Positions 1 to 11,369 of a stretch of 64,000 bases of DNA are shown here, piece by piece. The first letter of the stretch is position 1, and the number at the start of each line of letters is the position of its first letter. The notes beneath the pieces are model-generated. The model made no database searches. It had not been told where the DNA came from and was given only the letters and a program-made list of their open reading frames with translations. The position numbers and the translations under genes were made by a program. The stretch comes from Cryptomeria japonica (lineage: Eukaryota > Streptophyta > Pinopsida > Cupressales > Cupressaceae), in NCBI RefSeq assembly GCF_030272615.1, contig NC_081414.1:311005664-311069663 (forward strand), written 5' to 3'.

Positions 1-391
1 AGGATTTGGTAGCATTGTCACTAAATCGCTAACACGTGGACTTGTTTGCGGGGTTCTGTAAAAGTTTTGAATGGCAATCACAATCAAATAGAAGGGCATG
101 AATTCAAATTTCGCTCAAGTACTTCAGCTTTGAAGTTTGAAATTTGAATTAATGCCATAGTAGCTAGTTCATGCAAGTGTGGCAATTAATGAGACTTGAG
201 ACTTGAGAGAAGTGACGACACCCAAATACCATAAATTGCATGATCGAGCCAAGATTTTGTATAATTGCATTAATGCATTCTATCTTCAAGGTAATCCAGT
301 GAATTGAGCTCTGCAACAACGTTGGAGAATTCAGAGTGTTGGGTGTGGGAAAATTTTAGAAAATTGGTTAAGTTTTTCTCCTACAGCTAAA
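1..391 (+). other. Upstream non-coding segment of ORF-A
   Basis: No reading frame here has convincing coding content. The segment is AT-rich and leads directly into the ATG of ORF-A at 392. Just before that ATG is a pyrimidine run ending in CTACAG (381-386), which resembles a plant 3' splice site. The element boundary or promoter that would explain the frame is not visible, so it probably lies to the left of the window. Confidence 0.4.
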
Positions 392-2864
392 ATGAGCCAG
401 GCGACGAGTGGAACTGGAGCTTCCAAGCCCAAGCCCAAGCCCAAGCCCAAGGCCACGACAAGTGGAGCAGGAGGACTTGGAGGTTCCAAGGCCAGTGCCA
501 CTGAGGAAAAGATGGTTAAGAAATACAAAGAAGAATTTGTAGATTTGGTGCCAGGGACTTCCGTTGCTTCAAATACAAATGATTTGGCATGGAAATATTT
601 ATGGAGCCAATGCAGAAACCCTACCATGATTAATATGACTGGTTCTACTCTGTTTAATTATTTTTGGAATAATAGGGTAAAGGGTGTCCCGATGTCAAAC
701 CATTGGGATTTAAATATGACAAAGTTAATTGTACCAAATGTGTATGTTGATGTGGATTTGACCAAAGAGTTGGCCAAATGCTATCGCCCAGTATCTAGGG
801 TAATCAGAAGAAAAAACCAGTCTGCCCTAGTTTCAATTAACAGAGCTAGCTTTTGTTCAAGCTTTCCAGATTACTGGTGCTGCATGTATAGATATAGATT
901 TGGAGTGGATTGCAGAGGATTATGACAAATACGAAGGTGTTATCAAGAAAAATGCAATCCCCAGATACATGCCTAGGGTAAATAGGAAGCCGCTTATAAT
1001 TCCAGAGAGTATCAAACCACCATTTGACATCACACCTTTCCACCATTATATGCATTGTACAATCTATGGATTATGCAGAGTGTTGGGTTTTGATGGAGAT
1101 TCAACAGTGTCAGCTGAATTACTGATGATGGCTATGGACATTCAAGACCCAAATGTTAACAAAGAATATGATTATGTGGGCTATGTGGCTGAACACATTC
1201 ATAATGCTCTAGTTGAAATTCAGAGTGGTGCACCCAACCCTACATTCAAGCATTATTCATTGCTGATGCATTTAATCTTGTTCTATAATGTTGAGTTCAC
1301 AGATAAATAATTGGAGCTTTTCAAAGAAGAATTCAGTGTCTTAATGCCAATACAAAGATGGACCTAGGTTTGGGATAGCAGTTCTCCCCATTATTCTTTC
1401 CTTTTCTTTGAAAATTGGATCATTTCGCCAATTATGGAAATGCTAGGAATAAATAGGGAACGATTGTCAATTAATGTTAGGAGAGTTTTGAGACCTTACC
1501 AGTTTGTTCCAAACTGATCTATTTCACATAATTGGGGGGACTTTTATTTTTTTGATAACTTTACTATGATCAGAGTCTATGGGTGTCCTCAGCCTCCCCA
1601 TATTTTACCAAAATGTGTTCCAATTAGGATTGCTTTTATGGAGTTTATCTGACAATTGACCCTAGTTGAAAAAGAATACCTTGATAAAAATAGGAAGGGT
1701 TCTCTTCTTCCTAGGCTTTGGGTTGTGTCTAATTTTACCATTGGTAGGAGTTCCTTTGATGAAGTAAACAATTTCCTTAAACAATATAGGTTGGTTAATG
1801 TTGTGTCTAGATTCTATGATCTGGAACAATTTATTAAAGTTGCAATGCCAAAAAGGACACCTTGGGCCACAATAAAGGACCATGAACCATTGGATGATGA
1901 ACATGTGGTTAGAAATTTGCTGAGAAAAGAAGAAGTACAAGAAAGGAGAAGAAAATGGAAAAATTTGATGAGAGTTGAAGCAGAATTGAAGGCTGTTGAC
2001 CCTAGCTTCTCAGATTTTTGCCCTGATAGCCCATACCTAGAGAGGATTGACAAAATGTTGAGTTTATATGAAACTCTGATGGAACAAATGCCTCAAATTC
2101 CAGATTCAGAAGTGGTTTCTCAGCAACAAGACCCCCAAGATGGACATTCTTCACATGGCAAGAGGCCACTTAGTGTGTCTGCTAATGATGTAGAGAGTGG
2201 GGATGAAGTTCAATCTACTCCAGCTGCAAAGAAACAAAAAACTAATGAGGTCGGTACAATTGTGAGGAGAGATCCTTCTAGAGCAATTGTTACAGAACAA
2301 GGACAATACTTTCATCAAATAAGGACACATCTCAGAGAAGCAGGACAAAATGAAGAACATGGAGAAACAAATGAAGCCCTTGCTCAAGGTTTTGATGAGC
2401 GTGTGATGTTGTCAAATGAGTTCATGAAAGATGATGACTTTATTAAGTCAGATGAATTTAAATTTTTTTTGACAAGATTGAAACAAAAACAAGTAAGACA
2501 AAATCTGATCATAGAGGAAGCAAATGAAGAAAAGAAACAAGAGATCATCAAGGCACTACAGGAATATGATCCTGATAGGGAGCAAATATCTGTGGAACAT
2601 GCAAGACAATTAATTAAGAGTACTGGTATGATTATGATGCCTGACTGGGATATCCAGTCTATTTTTATTATTGATCAGATTAGGAAGCAAGAGGACCCAA
2701 TGTTTAAAACTGAATTTGAAATTGGAGATGTAATAAGAGGAACAAGATTTAATCCTAAGTCAAAGACACTTGCTGCTTGGTCTTTGGCCCCTTCCACTCA
2801 AAAGCCCCACCTTCTAAATATCCAAGTAGAGAAGAAAGCTGACAGAATGATCTGGAACTTGTAG
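392..2864 (+). pseudogene. ORF-A, N-terminal and linker part: unrecognised retroelement-type extra ORF, decayed
   Basis: I do not recognise a named family. The frame opens at the ATG at 392 with a low-complexity start containing a KPKPKPKPK run encoded by AAGCCC repeats (425-451). It shifts from one frame to another near 840 and is then cut by in-frame stops at 1308, 1365, 1515 and 1650. Reading through these gives a globular N-terminal region to about 1,900. An acidic and basic linker follows with an NLS-like AAKKQKTN near 2,222-2,246, then a helical charged region. Motifs shared with ORF-B (44.9-48.5 kb, minus) are T-x-I-[RK]-V-x-G at about 1,545, with LP, R and E[FY][IV] following, and FYD-x(4-5)-K-x(2)-MP near 1,813-1,852. 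The final stop at 2862 (TAG) is in frame with 2877-3869. Several stops fit C-to-T change (CGA to TGA, CAG to TAG). Retroelement extra ORF is my inference, from ORF-C and ORF-B. Confidence 0.6.
425..451 (+). repeat. AAGCCC hexanucleotide microsatellite
   Basis: About four and a half copies of AAGCCC lie within the start of ORF-A and encode alternating Lys-Pro. The same repeat read on the other strand gives a spurious minus-strand frame. Confidence 0.9.
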
Positions 2865-2876
2865 AACACAACTAAC

Positions 2877-3869
2877 ATGGAGATTGCCTCATTTTTTACT
2901 CAAGTGTCTTTCATGAATTTATCAAAAACAAAGGATTTGTCAAGAAGATACAAAGAAACATATACCCAATTGATTGCATTGTCTAAAAAATATGAAGAGA
3001 CACTGATGAAGAAGGGCACTCTAGAGGAAGAGTTAGTGGAGTTGAAAGAAAAAATTGCAAATGAGCCCCCTCTAATACAAATTACAGAACAAGTACAAGA
3101 AATACCAACTGATGTGACAACAAAAATGGGGGAATACACAGGGAAAATTGAAAAGCTTGAAAAGGAACAAAATGTCAAGGCTATCTCTGTTGTGTCAAGA
3201 ATTTTGAAACACAGGATAAATGTATTGAAAGGAAAATTGATGGTAGTGCATGATTTGCACATTTCTTTGAAAGAGGCAAGTAAAACATCCTATGAGGCTG
3301 TCGGTTTTCTTGGACCTTTGTTCAATGTTTGGTCAGGAAGAAGTAGATTAATGGATAAGCTAGATACTACAATGATGTATAGTGACGAGTTCCCTCCCAA
3401 GATCAGTGACACTAAAGACATGGTGGAGGTAATGAATGCAACTTATGCATTTTTCACAGGGAAGGATGTGCTTATAAATGAAAAATTGCAGACATTTGGG
3501 GAAGGTTATAGTAAATTGGTACCTTCAATTTATGGTAGTAATGGAGATTTGAAATCATTTTCTGATTGGACCAGTGAATTTGATTTGATTCTGGAGCAAG
3601 AAGAAATAATCAAGCATGTAAATGAACAAGTTGATGCTGATTTCCTTAATGGTATGCTTGATTCACTGTTCAAGGTTGAGGTTGACCATGCAAAGTTTAT
3701 TGTTGAGTCCAGGGCAATTACAGATGCCAGATGGATAGATTTAGTTGCAAAGTTGGAAGAGGTAAAGGCATTCAGTTGGCCAACAAACAAAGAGGTGGAC
3801 AGGTGGCAAGGCATGCTAAAGCCAAAGAAGAAATCTCAGGTTGAGGTTTCTACCCAAGATTCCTCATAG
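2877..3869 (+). CDS. ORF-A, C-terminal part: 330-codon coiled-coil-rich segment
   Basis: An uninterrupted 330-codon stretch in the same frame as 1650-2864, separated from it only by one TAG at 2862, so it is most simply the C-terminal part of the same ancestral protein. It is rich in Lys and Glu with heptad-like spacing (about residues 20-105), which suggests a coiled coil. A more mixed region follows and the end is basic (KPKKKSQ). No catalytic motif, signal peptide or membrane segment is visible. A YTQLI stretch near residue 30 recurs in the C-terminal part of ORF-B. If the stop is real this is a separate ORF starting at ATG 2877; if it is a mutated Gln codon, this is the tail of one protein of about 1,160 residues. 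Confidence 0.5.
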   Translation: MEIASFFTQVSFMNLSKTKDLSRRYKETYTQLIALSKKYEETLMKKGTLEEELVELKEKIANEPPLIQITEQVQEIPTDVTTKMGEYTGKIEKLEKEQNVKAISVVSRILKHRINVLKGKLMVVHDLHISLKEASKTSYEAVGFLGPLFNVWSGRSRLMDKLDTTMMYSDEFPPKISDTKDMVEVMNATYAFFTGKDVLINEKLQTFGEGYSKLVPSIYGSNGDLKSFSDWTSEFDLILEQEEIIKHVNEQVDADFLNGMLDSLFKVEVDHAKFIVESRAITDARWIDLVAKLEEVKAFSWPTNKEVDRWQGMLKPKKKSQVEVSTQDSS

Positions 3870-4913
3870 TAATCCTAAGCTTGTTGAATCCTCATCTTAT
3901 AAAAGGATTCCAAGATTAATTTGAGAGGGATGGCCACTTTTTCTTTTTGATCGGTAGAGAGGGATGACCAGTTGGCCACTTTTATTGATGTTGAACTTGA
4001 AAACTCTTATATAGTTATAATAGCTCAATTGTTCAAGAATTTGATAAGTGCATAGTTGAATTGCATTGTGAATTTACTTTCTGATATCATTATGAATATA
4101 ATATCAATATCATTTGCAGTTTGAGATCTTCACATAATTGTCTTTGTGTTGAATTTATGTTTTCACTGTGAATTGAATGGTCAAGGGTTTTTCAGTTTAC
4201 ATATGAATCTGGGTTGTGTATGTAATGGCATTATTTATAATTTCATTCCTATTTATCTGCAAATGAATCTTATTGAAGTTTATTATCAGGCTGTCTTTGA
4301 ATTGTAAGTGACTCTATGCCCTAGGATAAGGCATTGGTCTATTGCAAATGAATCTTATTGAAGTTTATTATCAGGTTGTCTTTGAATTGTAAGTGACTCT
4401 ATGCCCTAGGATAAGGCACTGGTCTATTGTCTTGATGTTTTACTAATTATGTTGTATTCCTATCTATTATGGTGTTTAATACTTTTCATTCTTAATACTC
4501 TTATGATTTTATATGCTATGGATGTTTATGTAATATATATGGAGGTGTTCTAACTTCTATGACTATGTCTATAATCCGCCCACCAATTACAATGAGGTGA
4601 ATTCTTAATATGATTCCAAACTAACAGAAATTTTGCATTCCTGGGTATAATAGGATTAGGAAGCATTAAATGAAAAATTACATACACCATAACAATGCAA
4701 CAAATGAAAAAAGTTAAATCTCATGATTCTGATCATTTGAAAGAGATAGAATTATACACAAAATAAATTAATATATAAATCCTTCAAGAACCTACACAAA
4801 GCTTGACACTAAATGCTTTTCATTTTCTCTATAAATAACTATATAGTATACAATTTGCTCCCTTCACCTAGAGTCTAGAATCACTATTGGAACCAGAAAA
4901 GGAACCCCAATGA
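3870..4913. other. AT-rich non-coding stretch with short repeats
   Basis: No supported gene. Two direct copies of GAGAGGGATGRCCA occur at 3923-3936 and 3957-3970. Each is purine-rich and followed by a TG, as a polypurine tract before a 3' LTR would be, but no LTR pair can be shown because the upstream partner would lie outside the window. An 85-bp tandem duplication follows at 4259-4428. Confidence 0.45.
4259..4428. repeat. 85-bp tandem duplication
   Basis: Two adjacent near-identical copies, 4259-4343 and 4344-4428. Each starts GCAAATGAATC and ends GGTCTATTG, and they differ at only a few positions. Non-coding. Confidence 0.9.
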
Positions 4914-5174
4914 CTATACAACTTGCAAAACTTCTTGAGCCATGCCATTATCACCCTGATGCCTTCGGATGGGATGTGAGATGTTACGTTCTATCCAATA
5001 GATTGTTTCCAAATAGAGGAGGAATCCTTCATGCCCAGGAACAGAGACAATGGAAAGAGGAGCCCGAGCCTTCATGCCCATGATCAGGGAAAGTGGAAAC
5101 AAGAGCTTTAGGGTAAATGTAATATGTTGGGGAGGGGTTGCAGCTTCCATGTCATCACAAAGATCACTAGCTGC
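4914..5174 (-). pseudogene. Unrecognised minus-strand frame cut by the copia insertion
   Basis: An open minus-strand frame of about 87 host codons ends at 4914. Its 5' side runs straight into the copia LTR. If the copia element is removed using the [A/G]CTGC target duplication, the frame continues from 11365 rightward in phase until a TGA at 11397-11399, and beyond that into a further minus frame to about 11627. The product is hydrophobic in the middle and not recognisable. It may be a relic exon or chance; support is only the continuity of the frame across the insertion. Confidence 0.25.
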
Positions 5175-5545
5175 TAAAGGAGTTGAGAAATACAACCCCA
5201 CAGTAGCTTGAAGATCTTCTGCAAGCCGAATAACCTATTAGAAGGAGAAGCAATGAAGCAAAATCTGAAGAACATACAAAAACACAGAAAAGTATTCTCA
5301 AAATATGAGAGCTCCAAATCACCAAAAATGTATTGTGAAAAGATAATACAATGAAAAGAAAAAATAACCTCTAATAGGTCAAGAAACCCTAAAAAGGTAA
5401 AACCCTAGGCTTGCACATAATAATTAATTAAAATAAATAATTATATGCACCTAATGTCAGCTTAAGTGTAAAAAGATAATTGGGAACTTAAAGAATTAAA
5501 CAAATATTGTTTAATTAATCAAGTAAAGACCCAATTACTCTAACA
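5175..5545 (-). repeat. Copia 3' LTR
   Basis: 371 bp, aligned end to end with 10994-11364. It is bounded internally by the polypurine tract and externally by the GCTGC target-site copy at 5170-5174. Confidence 0.93.
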
Positions 5546-5556
5546 CCCCCCCTTAA
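5546..5556 (-). other. Copia polypurine tract
   Basis: On the minus strand TTAAGGGGGGG immediately precedes the 3' LTR start TGTTAGAG. This is the plus-strand priming site expected for an LTR element. Confidence 0.8.
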
Positions 5557-5759
5557 GCTAGACTTAGGGAGAAGCTAAAACCTAGAACAACTACTGAAAG
5601 CATGAAAGATGGGTCCCGGCAACAAGGCCTGATCAGGTACCCAAATACAATGAAATCTCTATGAAATGGAGACAAAGGAGAAAACCCAGTGGGAAAAAAC
5701 TCCTCTCCAAAAAGAGATAAAAGAACATGCTGAAAGAAAAAGAAGAAGGAAGGACGGCC

Positions 5760-7561
5760 TCATAAAGACCCCCCAAGGACAACTTCCTTCACCCCAAGCA
5801 TAGAGCACAACTGAAGATAGCACGGTGATGCAAAAGGTTTCGTGAAGATGTCTGCAACCTGCTCAGAAGTGGGAATGTACTCCAGAATGAGAACACCATC
5901 TTGAATCAACTAACAGATGAAATGCATGTGAAGCTCAATGTGCTTCGTCCAGTGATGCTCTACCAGGTTGCGGGAAATATGAATAGCACTCTGATTGTCA
6001 CACCAAAGAACAGTGGGACTATCAGGAGGAAAACCAAACTCTGTCATCAACTGTCAAAGCCATAAGGTCTCTTGACTAGCGAGCACAACAACTGGGTACT
6101 CAACCTCTATAGATGATAATGCATGAGCAGTCTGCTTCTTGTAGGACCATGTGATAGGACTAGAGCCAAGATAGAAAACAAAGCCAGAAGTAGACTTCTG
6201 ATCAGTGACATCACCAGCCCAATTTGAGTCAGTGTAGCCAACAATGTGAGGTTCCCTTGATGTGTAATGAATTCCATGAGAACTAGTACCCTGAATGTAC
6301 CTCAAAATATGTTTGGCAGCTTGCCAATGACTCTCATGAGGATCATGGGAGAATCGAGAGACAAGACCAACCGCAAAGGAAATATCAGGATGGGTGTGAG
6401 TCAGGTACAACAAACTGCCAACCAACTGCCTGTAAAGTGTAGAATTGACTAAAGGAGTGGGACAAGTTGTAGTCAAAACAATCCCTGACTGAAATGGAGT
6501 GGGAGCAGGCTTGCAATCAAGCATGCTGAAGTGCTGAAGCATGTCAAGAGCATACTTCTGCTAGTAGAGAGAGATCCCATCAGAAGATTGACCTGAAGAC
6601 CAAGGAAATAGTGCAATAGACCAAGATCTGTCATCTCAAACTGGTCCATCAAGTCACGCTGAATATGCTGAATCATAGATGATGAGCTACCCGTGATGAG
6701 AAGATCATCAACATATAGCACAAGAATCAATATGTCACCCTCAATAAGCTGAATATAGACGGTGTGATCAGAATGAGTGTGGGAGAACCCAATGGAGAGC
6801 AAGAAAGATTCCATCTTCTCATACCAAGCCCGAGGGGCTTGTTTGAGACCATACAATGAACGTCAAAGTCTGCAAACCAAAGAACTATTCTGCACAAATC
6901 CCTGAGGTTGTTCCATGTAGATTTCCTCCTGTAGATTCTCGTGCAAGAAGGCACTCTTCACATCCATCTGAAAAATAGGCCAACGCCGAGAAGCTGTAAG
7001 AGATAGTACAAAGCAAATGGAATTCATCTTGGCAACAGGGGCAAATGTCTCAGACTAATCAATACCCTTAACCTGTGAAAAACCCTTCGCAACAAGATGT
7101 GCTTTGTACTTATCAATGGAACCATCAGTAGTATATTTAGTGCGATACAACCAGCGATACCTAACCATCTTTCTGCCCTTAGGAAGAGGACAAAGATCCC
7201 ATGTATGATTCCTCATCAAAGAAGAATACTCCTCCTCCATAGCACAATCCCACTCAGGGTGACCTGTCACCTCTGAAAACTTCTGAGGATCATCTGAAAT
7301 GAGATGACTCAAAAGACTAGAACCCATAGTATGAGAATGAGTGCAACGAGTATCTAAAGGATCACCAACCATAGGACCTGCCGCTGCAACAGTAAGGTGA
7401 GCCCACTTGGGCATCTGAGGTGGAGCAGGTGGAGGTGGGGATGGTGGGGGTGGGAATGGTGGATCATCAACACCATCATCAGAATCATCCTCAAAAAGAT
7501 CCTGAAGAGGTGCAGTTGCCGAAGTAGGCAGAGGAGTAGACACTGGAGTCGGGGTATCCAC
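5760..7561 (-). pseudogene. pol: Copia reverse transcriptase and RNase H (pol, C-terminal part)
   Basis: The RT begins near 7,270 with the TWDLCPLPKGRK-type motif of plant copia RT and contains the catalytic YVDD box at about 6,701-6,712. RNase H follows, with YTDSNWAGD near 6,218-6,245 and a KST-SG motif. The frame then runs on through DNQSAI- and HI-type RNase H motifs and ends with the usual copia tail (FTKP) at a TGA at 5760. The reading is broken into frames covering 7055-7561, 6473-6856 and 6054-6542 with stops and shifts between them. The N-terminal end is an acidic and proline-rich linker (7,430-7,560) between integrase and RT. The key RT Asp residues remain, but the gene is dead because of stops. 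Confidence 0.9.
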
Positions 7562-7564
7562 TGT

Positions 7565-8440
7565 GGGAAGACGCTCATCAAACTGAACATCCCATCAAAA
7601 CAGGGCATCTTTGAAATCAGGATCAAACAACCTGTATGTCTTAACATCCTCACAGTAGCCAATAAAAATGAGTGGTTGGTTCTTTCTCTCCATGGCTTTC
7701 CTCTGAGCATTAGGAATAAAGGCCCATGCCTCACTGCCAAATACTCAAAAAAAGGAAACATCAGGCTTGTCATGAGACCAAGCCTCCTTAGGAGTCATAT
7801 GTTGAATAGCCTTGTGAGGCATCTGATTCTGAATATAGTTGGCACAATTGATTGCCTCAGCCCAAAAAGATGAATCCATGGACCTGGACTGAACCATACA
7901 ATTCACCATCTCCCGTAAAGTTCTGTTCTTGTGTTCAGCGACACCATTCTGCTAAGGGGTGTAGGGAACAGTAAACTGATGCTGCAAACCATGCTCAATG
8001 CAAAAATATCTAAAAGCCTGATTCACATACTCCCCCCCATTATCCGTATGTATCTGCCAAATAGAATAGCTAGACTGCTTCTCTACATATGTCTTGAAGA
8101 TTTGAAAGGAATCAAAGACATCAGACTTGTACTTAAGAAAGTACACCCATGTGCACCTAGAGAAGTCATCAATAAAAATGAGTACATACTTGGCTCCTGA
8201 AAAAGAAGGAGTGGGAAATGACATGAGGTCATTGTGAATCAACTCCAAGGGTGCCAAAGCACGAGAGGCTCTCCCCTTTAGAAAGGGATCTCTATGATGC
8301 TTGCCAAGCACACAACCATGACAAACACCATCAGTGCAGGAAATCTGTGGGAGCCCAAGAACAAGTGCCTGTGTACTCATCTGCTGAAGATATCTGTAAT
8401 TGACATGGCCCAATCACTCATGCCAAAGCTTACTCACTGA
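7565..8440 (-). pseudogene. pol: Copia integrase
   Basis: The pre-integrase HHCC zinc-binding region is visible from about 8,440 (LWH, then GHV, then CHGC followed by KHHRDPF). The catalytic core follows, with the HNDL-type first Asp near 8,240, HTDNGGEY with the second Asp near 8,040, and NGV-E-NRTL with the catalytic Glu near 7,930. Most of the zinc finger and core is open at 7952-8413. After a stop at the codon following the TPYTP stretch the frame continues. A reading through 7,565-7,930 holds the C-terminal part. Insertion activity would have been nuclear, on the cDNA ends. Confidence 0.88.
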
Positions 8441-9805
8441 ATCTGCATGTGCTATGAGAGATGAACCTGTACCTAAAGAGGGCTCAAATTCGTCAAATCT
8501 ATAGAGACGAGATGCAGAATCCACACTACCAGAAGCCACAACCAAATCAGGGTCATGGAGGTCTCGAATAACCACATCATGTGGTGAGAAATCAACTGTC
8601 TTACCAGAGCTAGAGTGGAAAATATGATAAATGGACAGGAGGTTCATCAAGATGTCAGGGACAACTAGAACATCCTATAGAGTACCCCCATCCAAAGTGA
8701 CAAAACCTGAACCCAAGACTGAAAACTGAACTGAGTCACCCACTGCAATCTGTGAAATACCACAAGAGGCAAGAGAAGTAACCAACTATGGAGTATGTGT
8801 CATATGGTGAGAAGCACCAGAATCTAGAATCCATGTGGACCCATAGGTCGAAGCTCTAGCAGTGAGAGCATGACCTTTCCCTGTGGAAGGAGAAGATGCC
8901 AGAGGTGAGGAAATGTGATGCTGCTGCATGGCTTCCTCTAAAGCCTCTAATTGTTTCCAACACCTGGAAACTGGATGTCCGTCCTTACCACAAAAACTGT
9001 AAGTGTCTAATGATTTCTTTTTAGTCTTGGAGGAAGACTCACCGGACTGTGAAGATTTCCCTTGTTTGGGAGGAAATGGTTTTGAATCAGACTTAGGAGC
9101 AGGCTTGGAGGAATTCTCACTACCTGCAGAAGGCTTTTTGGGCTTCGGTTTCTGCTTTTGTTTCTCCTTCTCCTTAGAGGACTGAGCAACCAATGCTTTG
9201 CTCTTGGAGCTTGAGAGCGTATCCAGCTGAGAAAGATGAGACTACTCACGAGACAATCGCTCACAAAAGACATCAAAGCTAGGCATGGTGAAATTAGTAC
9301 CCAAGCCATCCATGGTGGAGTAGAAAGCAGAGGCAAAAAATTGAAAGTGACCCCGAAGCTTCGAAAGAATCAAATGAATGCACTCTGTATCAGTCTTGTT
9401 CTTTCCACATCCCTGAAGAACATATCTAGTAGTCTTGAATTTGTTCAAAAAATATTCAATAGTGAGAAAGGAATCAGGTAACAAAGAAGTCAACTCAGCC
9501 TCAATCTGTAATGCCCGAATCTCATTGACCCTCCCGAAGAGAGAATCAAACTTCAACCACATATCCTGAGGAGTAAACAACTCATCAAGGTGAAACAAAA
9601 GATTGTCAGAGACATGCAAAGAGATCAAACCCATGGCCTCATCCAGCTTGTTCCGGTACATAAGAATCTCATAAGGATGCTGTAGGTCTGGCTGAACCTC
9701 ATCCAAAGAAGCCCACAACCCTCGTGACCTGAGAAGCCTCGTGATGCGGGGCTTCTAGGTGTGATAGTTATGTGAAGTCAACAACTCAACTGAAGGATCT
9801 GCCAT
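8414..9805 (-). pseudogene. gag: Copia gag, zinc knuckle and aspartic protease
   Basis: Gag begins at the ATG at 9803-9805 (MADPSVELLT), in the usual place downstream of the leader. A stop follows about 16 codons later and a long open capsid-like segment runs 9718-9242. The nucleocapsid part is Lys, Pro and Ser rich and contains a defective knuckle: C-x4-H-x4-C is present but the first Cys is replaced (YSFCGKDGHPVSRC). The protease active site WILDSGASHHM lies near 8,815-8,845 and keeps the DSGA triad. Further protease and linker sequence continues to 8414 after a stop at 8786. Gag would form the particle core and the protease would process the polyprotein. Confidence 0.88.
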
Positions 9806-10979
9806 GAGAACAAAGAAAACTCTGCACCTGCACCTGCTTGTTGGTTGTTTTTATTATGTGATCTTTCAGAATAGACAGAAGATGCAGAAGGGTTTGTTTG
9901 TTTTGAGAGTTTAGGTCTTCTTGATTTCTGATATAAATGACAGAAAGTGAGAAAAAAACACCCCCCCACAATAGAGAAACCCCAACCCTAGTACATAGTA
10001 ATGAGAAGGAAGTAGTGCATAAGAAAAAAAACTTCAAACTAATATCTCATGTACCTGGTGAAAATTATGAGAAAAAATATCACACGTTTTTGAAAAACGG
10101 AGTCCGTTTACCCATTCTATGGCCCCGGAAGTGCATAAAAGAAGCCTGACTTTGACTGGCAAAAAACATAGTCAAACAAAAGATGTAAAAAAAAAAATCA
10201 CCACCACGAGGTCCGGCTCAGAAGCGCCTTTCCGACGCCTATTCGTTTGCCGAAATCTGACTCCGGAAGCACAATCTAGGCCCAAAAAACTAACCCTTGC
10301 TTAAAAGGGGTAGAAGCCAAGGTCTGGTGGTGCGTTGGTGGAGCAGCCAGGCAGAGTGGAGACCGGGCGGAGGAAGGGCTGAGCGGAGCGGCCGGGCAGA
10401 GGTGGCGGTGCTAGGGCGAAGCAACCAGCGGAGCGAAGGGGGGCTAAAGGCCGACGGGGTTGCCGGGGCCGGTGGGGGTTGGGGCCAGCAGGGGCCGGAG
10501 TGCCGGTGGGGCCGGGCCTGATAGATCCGCAGGCGTTGTACGGCGGCCGGCTATCAGGTCTGGTACCCTGCGGTACGGACAAGCCCAAAACCAAAAAAAA
10601 CTTTCTAGCACCCTTGCTTAGATTTTGATTTTTTGACTTTTGAAAAAATATGTTTTTTAAAAAAAAAAAGGTCAAGATTCGGCTTGCATGCCGTAAAAAG
10701 GCACAAATTTTTTTTTTCAATTTTTTTCTCGATTTGCGTGCTAGGGCCGTACGACCTGGTTGGGAGAAAAAAAAATCACCCAGATGCTTAGGGGTCAAAA
10801 ATGGACAAATTTTATATGACTATAGGGGTTTTTGGGCCTTCTGAGCACGATGGTGAGGTCTGTTTAGGCCCAAAGTGCTAAAAAAAACCTTAAACCTAAG
10901 CACAGAAAAAATTCCTGAAACCCCAGATCTGCTTCAAATGCAAAATTCTCAAAAAATAGGAATAGGTAGCTATAGATCT
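9806..10979 (-). other. Copia untranslated leader
   Basis: About 1.2 kb between the primer-binding site and gag. It contains a GC-rich block (about 10,320-10,560) unlike the AT-rich surroundings, and A-runs and T-runs at 10,640-10,720. Frames here (for example 10301-10798 on the minus strand) have biased composition and no protein signature, so I do not call a gene. Confidence 0.6.
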
Positions 10980-10993
10980 GAGCTCTGATACCA
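10980..10993 (-). other. Copia primer-binding site (tRNA-Met type)
   Basis: On the minus strand TGGTATCAGAGCTC directly follows the 5' LTR end. TGGTATCAGAGC is the classic complement to the 3' end of plant initiator tRNA-Met. Confidence 0.9.
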
Positions 10994-11364
10994 TAAAGGA
11001 GTTGAGAAATACAACCCCACAGTAGCCTGAAGATCTTCTGCAAGCCGAATAACCTGTTACAAGGAGAAGCAATGAAGCAAAATCTGAAGAACATACAAAA
11101 ACATAGAAAAGTATTCTCAAAATATGAGAGCTCCAATTCACCAAAAATGTGTTGTGAAAAGATAATACAATGAAAAGAAAAAATAACCTCTAATAGGTCA
11201 AGAAACCCTAAAAAGGGAAAACCCTAGGCTTGCACATAATAATTAATTAAAATAATTAATTATATGCACCTAATGTTAGCTTAAGTGTAAAAAGATAATT
11301 GGGAACTTAAAGAATTAAATAAATATTGTTTAATTAATCAAGTAAAGACCCAATTACTCTAACA
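10994..11364 (-). repeat. Copia 5' LTR
   Basis: 371 bp, same length as the 3' LTR copy. The primer-binding site lies on its inner side and the ACTGC target-site copy (11365-11369) on its outer side. Confidence 0.93.
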
Positions 11365-11369
11365 ACTGC

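Larger units (their letters stand above)
5175..11364 (-). mobile_element. Ty1/copia LTR retrotransposon, complete but decayed
   Basis: The element is 6,190 bp and lies in minus orientation. Both LTRs are 371 bp, start TGTTAGAG on the coding strand and end CTCCTTTA. The 5-bp target duplication is GCTGC (5170-5174) against ACTGC (11365-11369), one base different. A primer-binding site matching initiator tRNA-Met sits next to the 5' LTR and a G-run polypurine tract next to the 3' LTR. Domain order is gag, zinc knuckle, protease, integrase, RT, RNase H, which is the copia order. The two LTRs differ at roughly a dozen positions by eye, so the insertion is old but not ancient. In-frame stops throughout mean it cannot encode its proteins. 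Confidence 0.95.

Noticed and set aside
331-627. Minus-strand frame with GLGLGLGL
   Set aside because: It is the complement of the AAGCCC repeat at the start of ORF-A.
10297-10798. GC-rich frames on both strands in the copia leader
   Set aside because: Composition explains the open frames; position is in the untranslated leader and no domain is seen.
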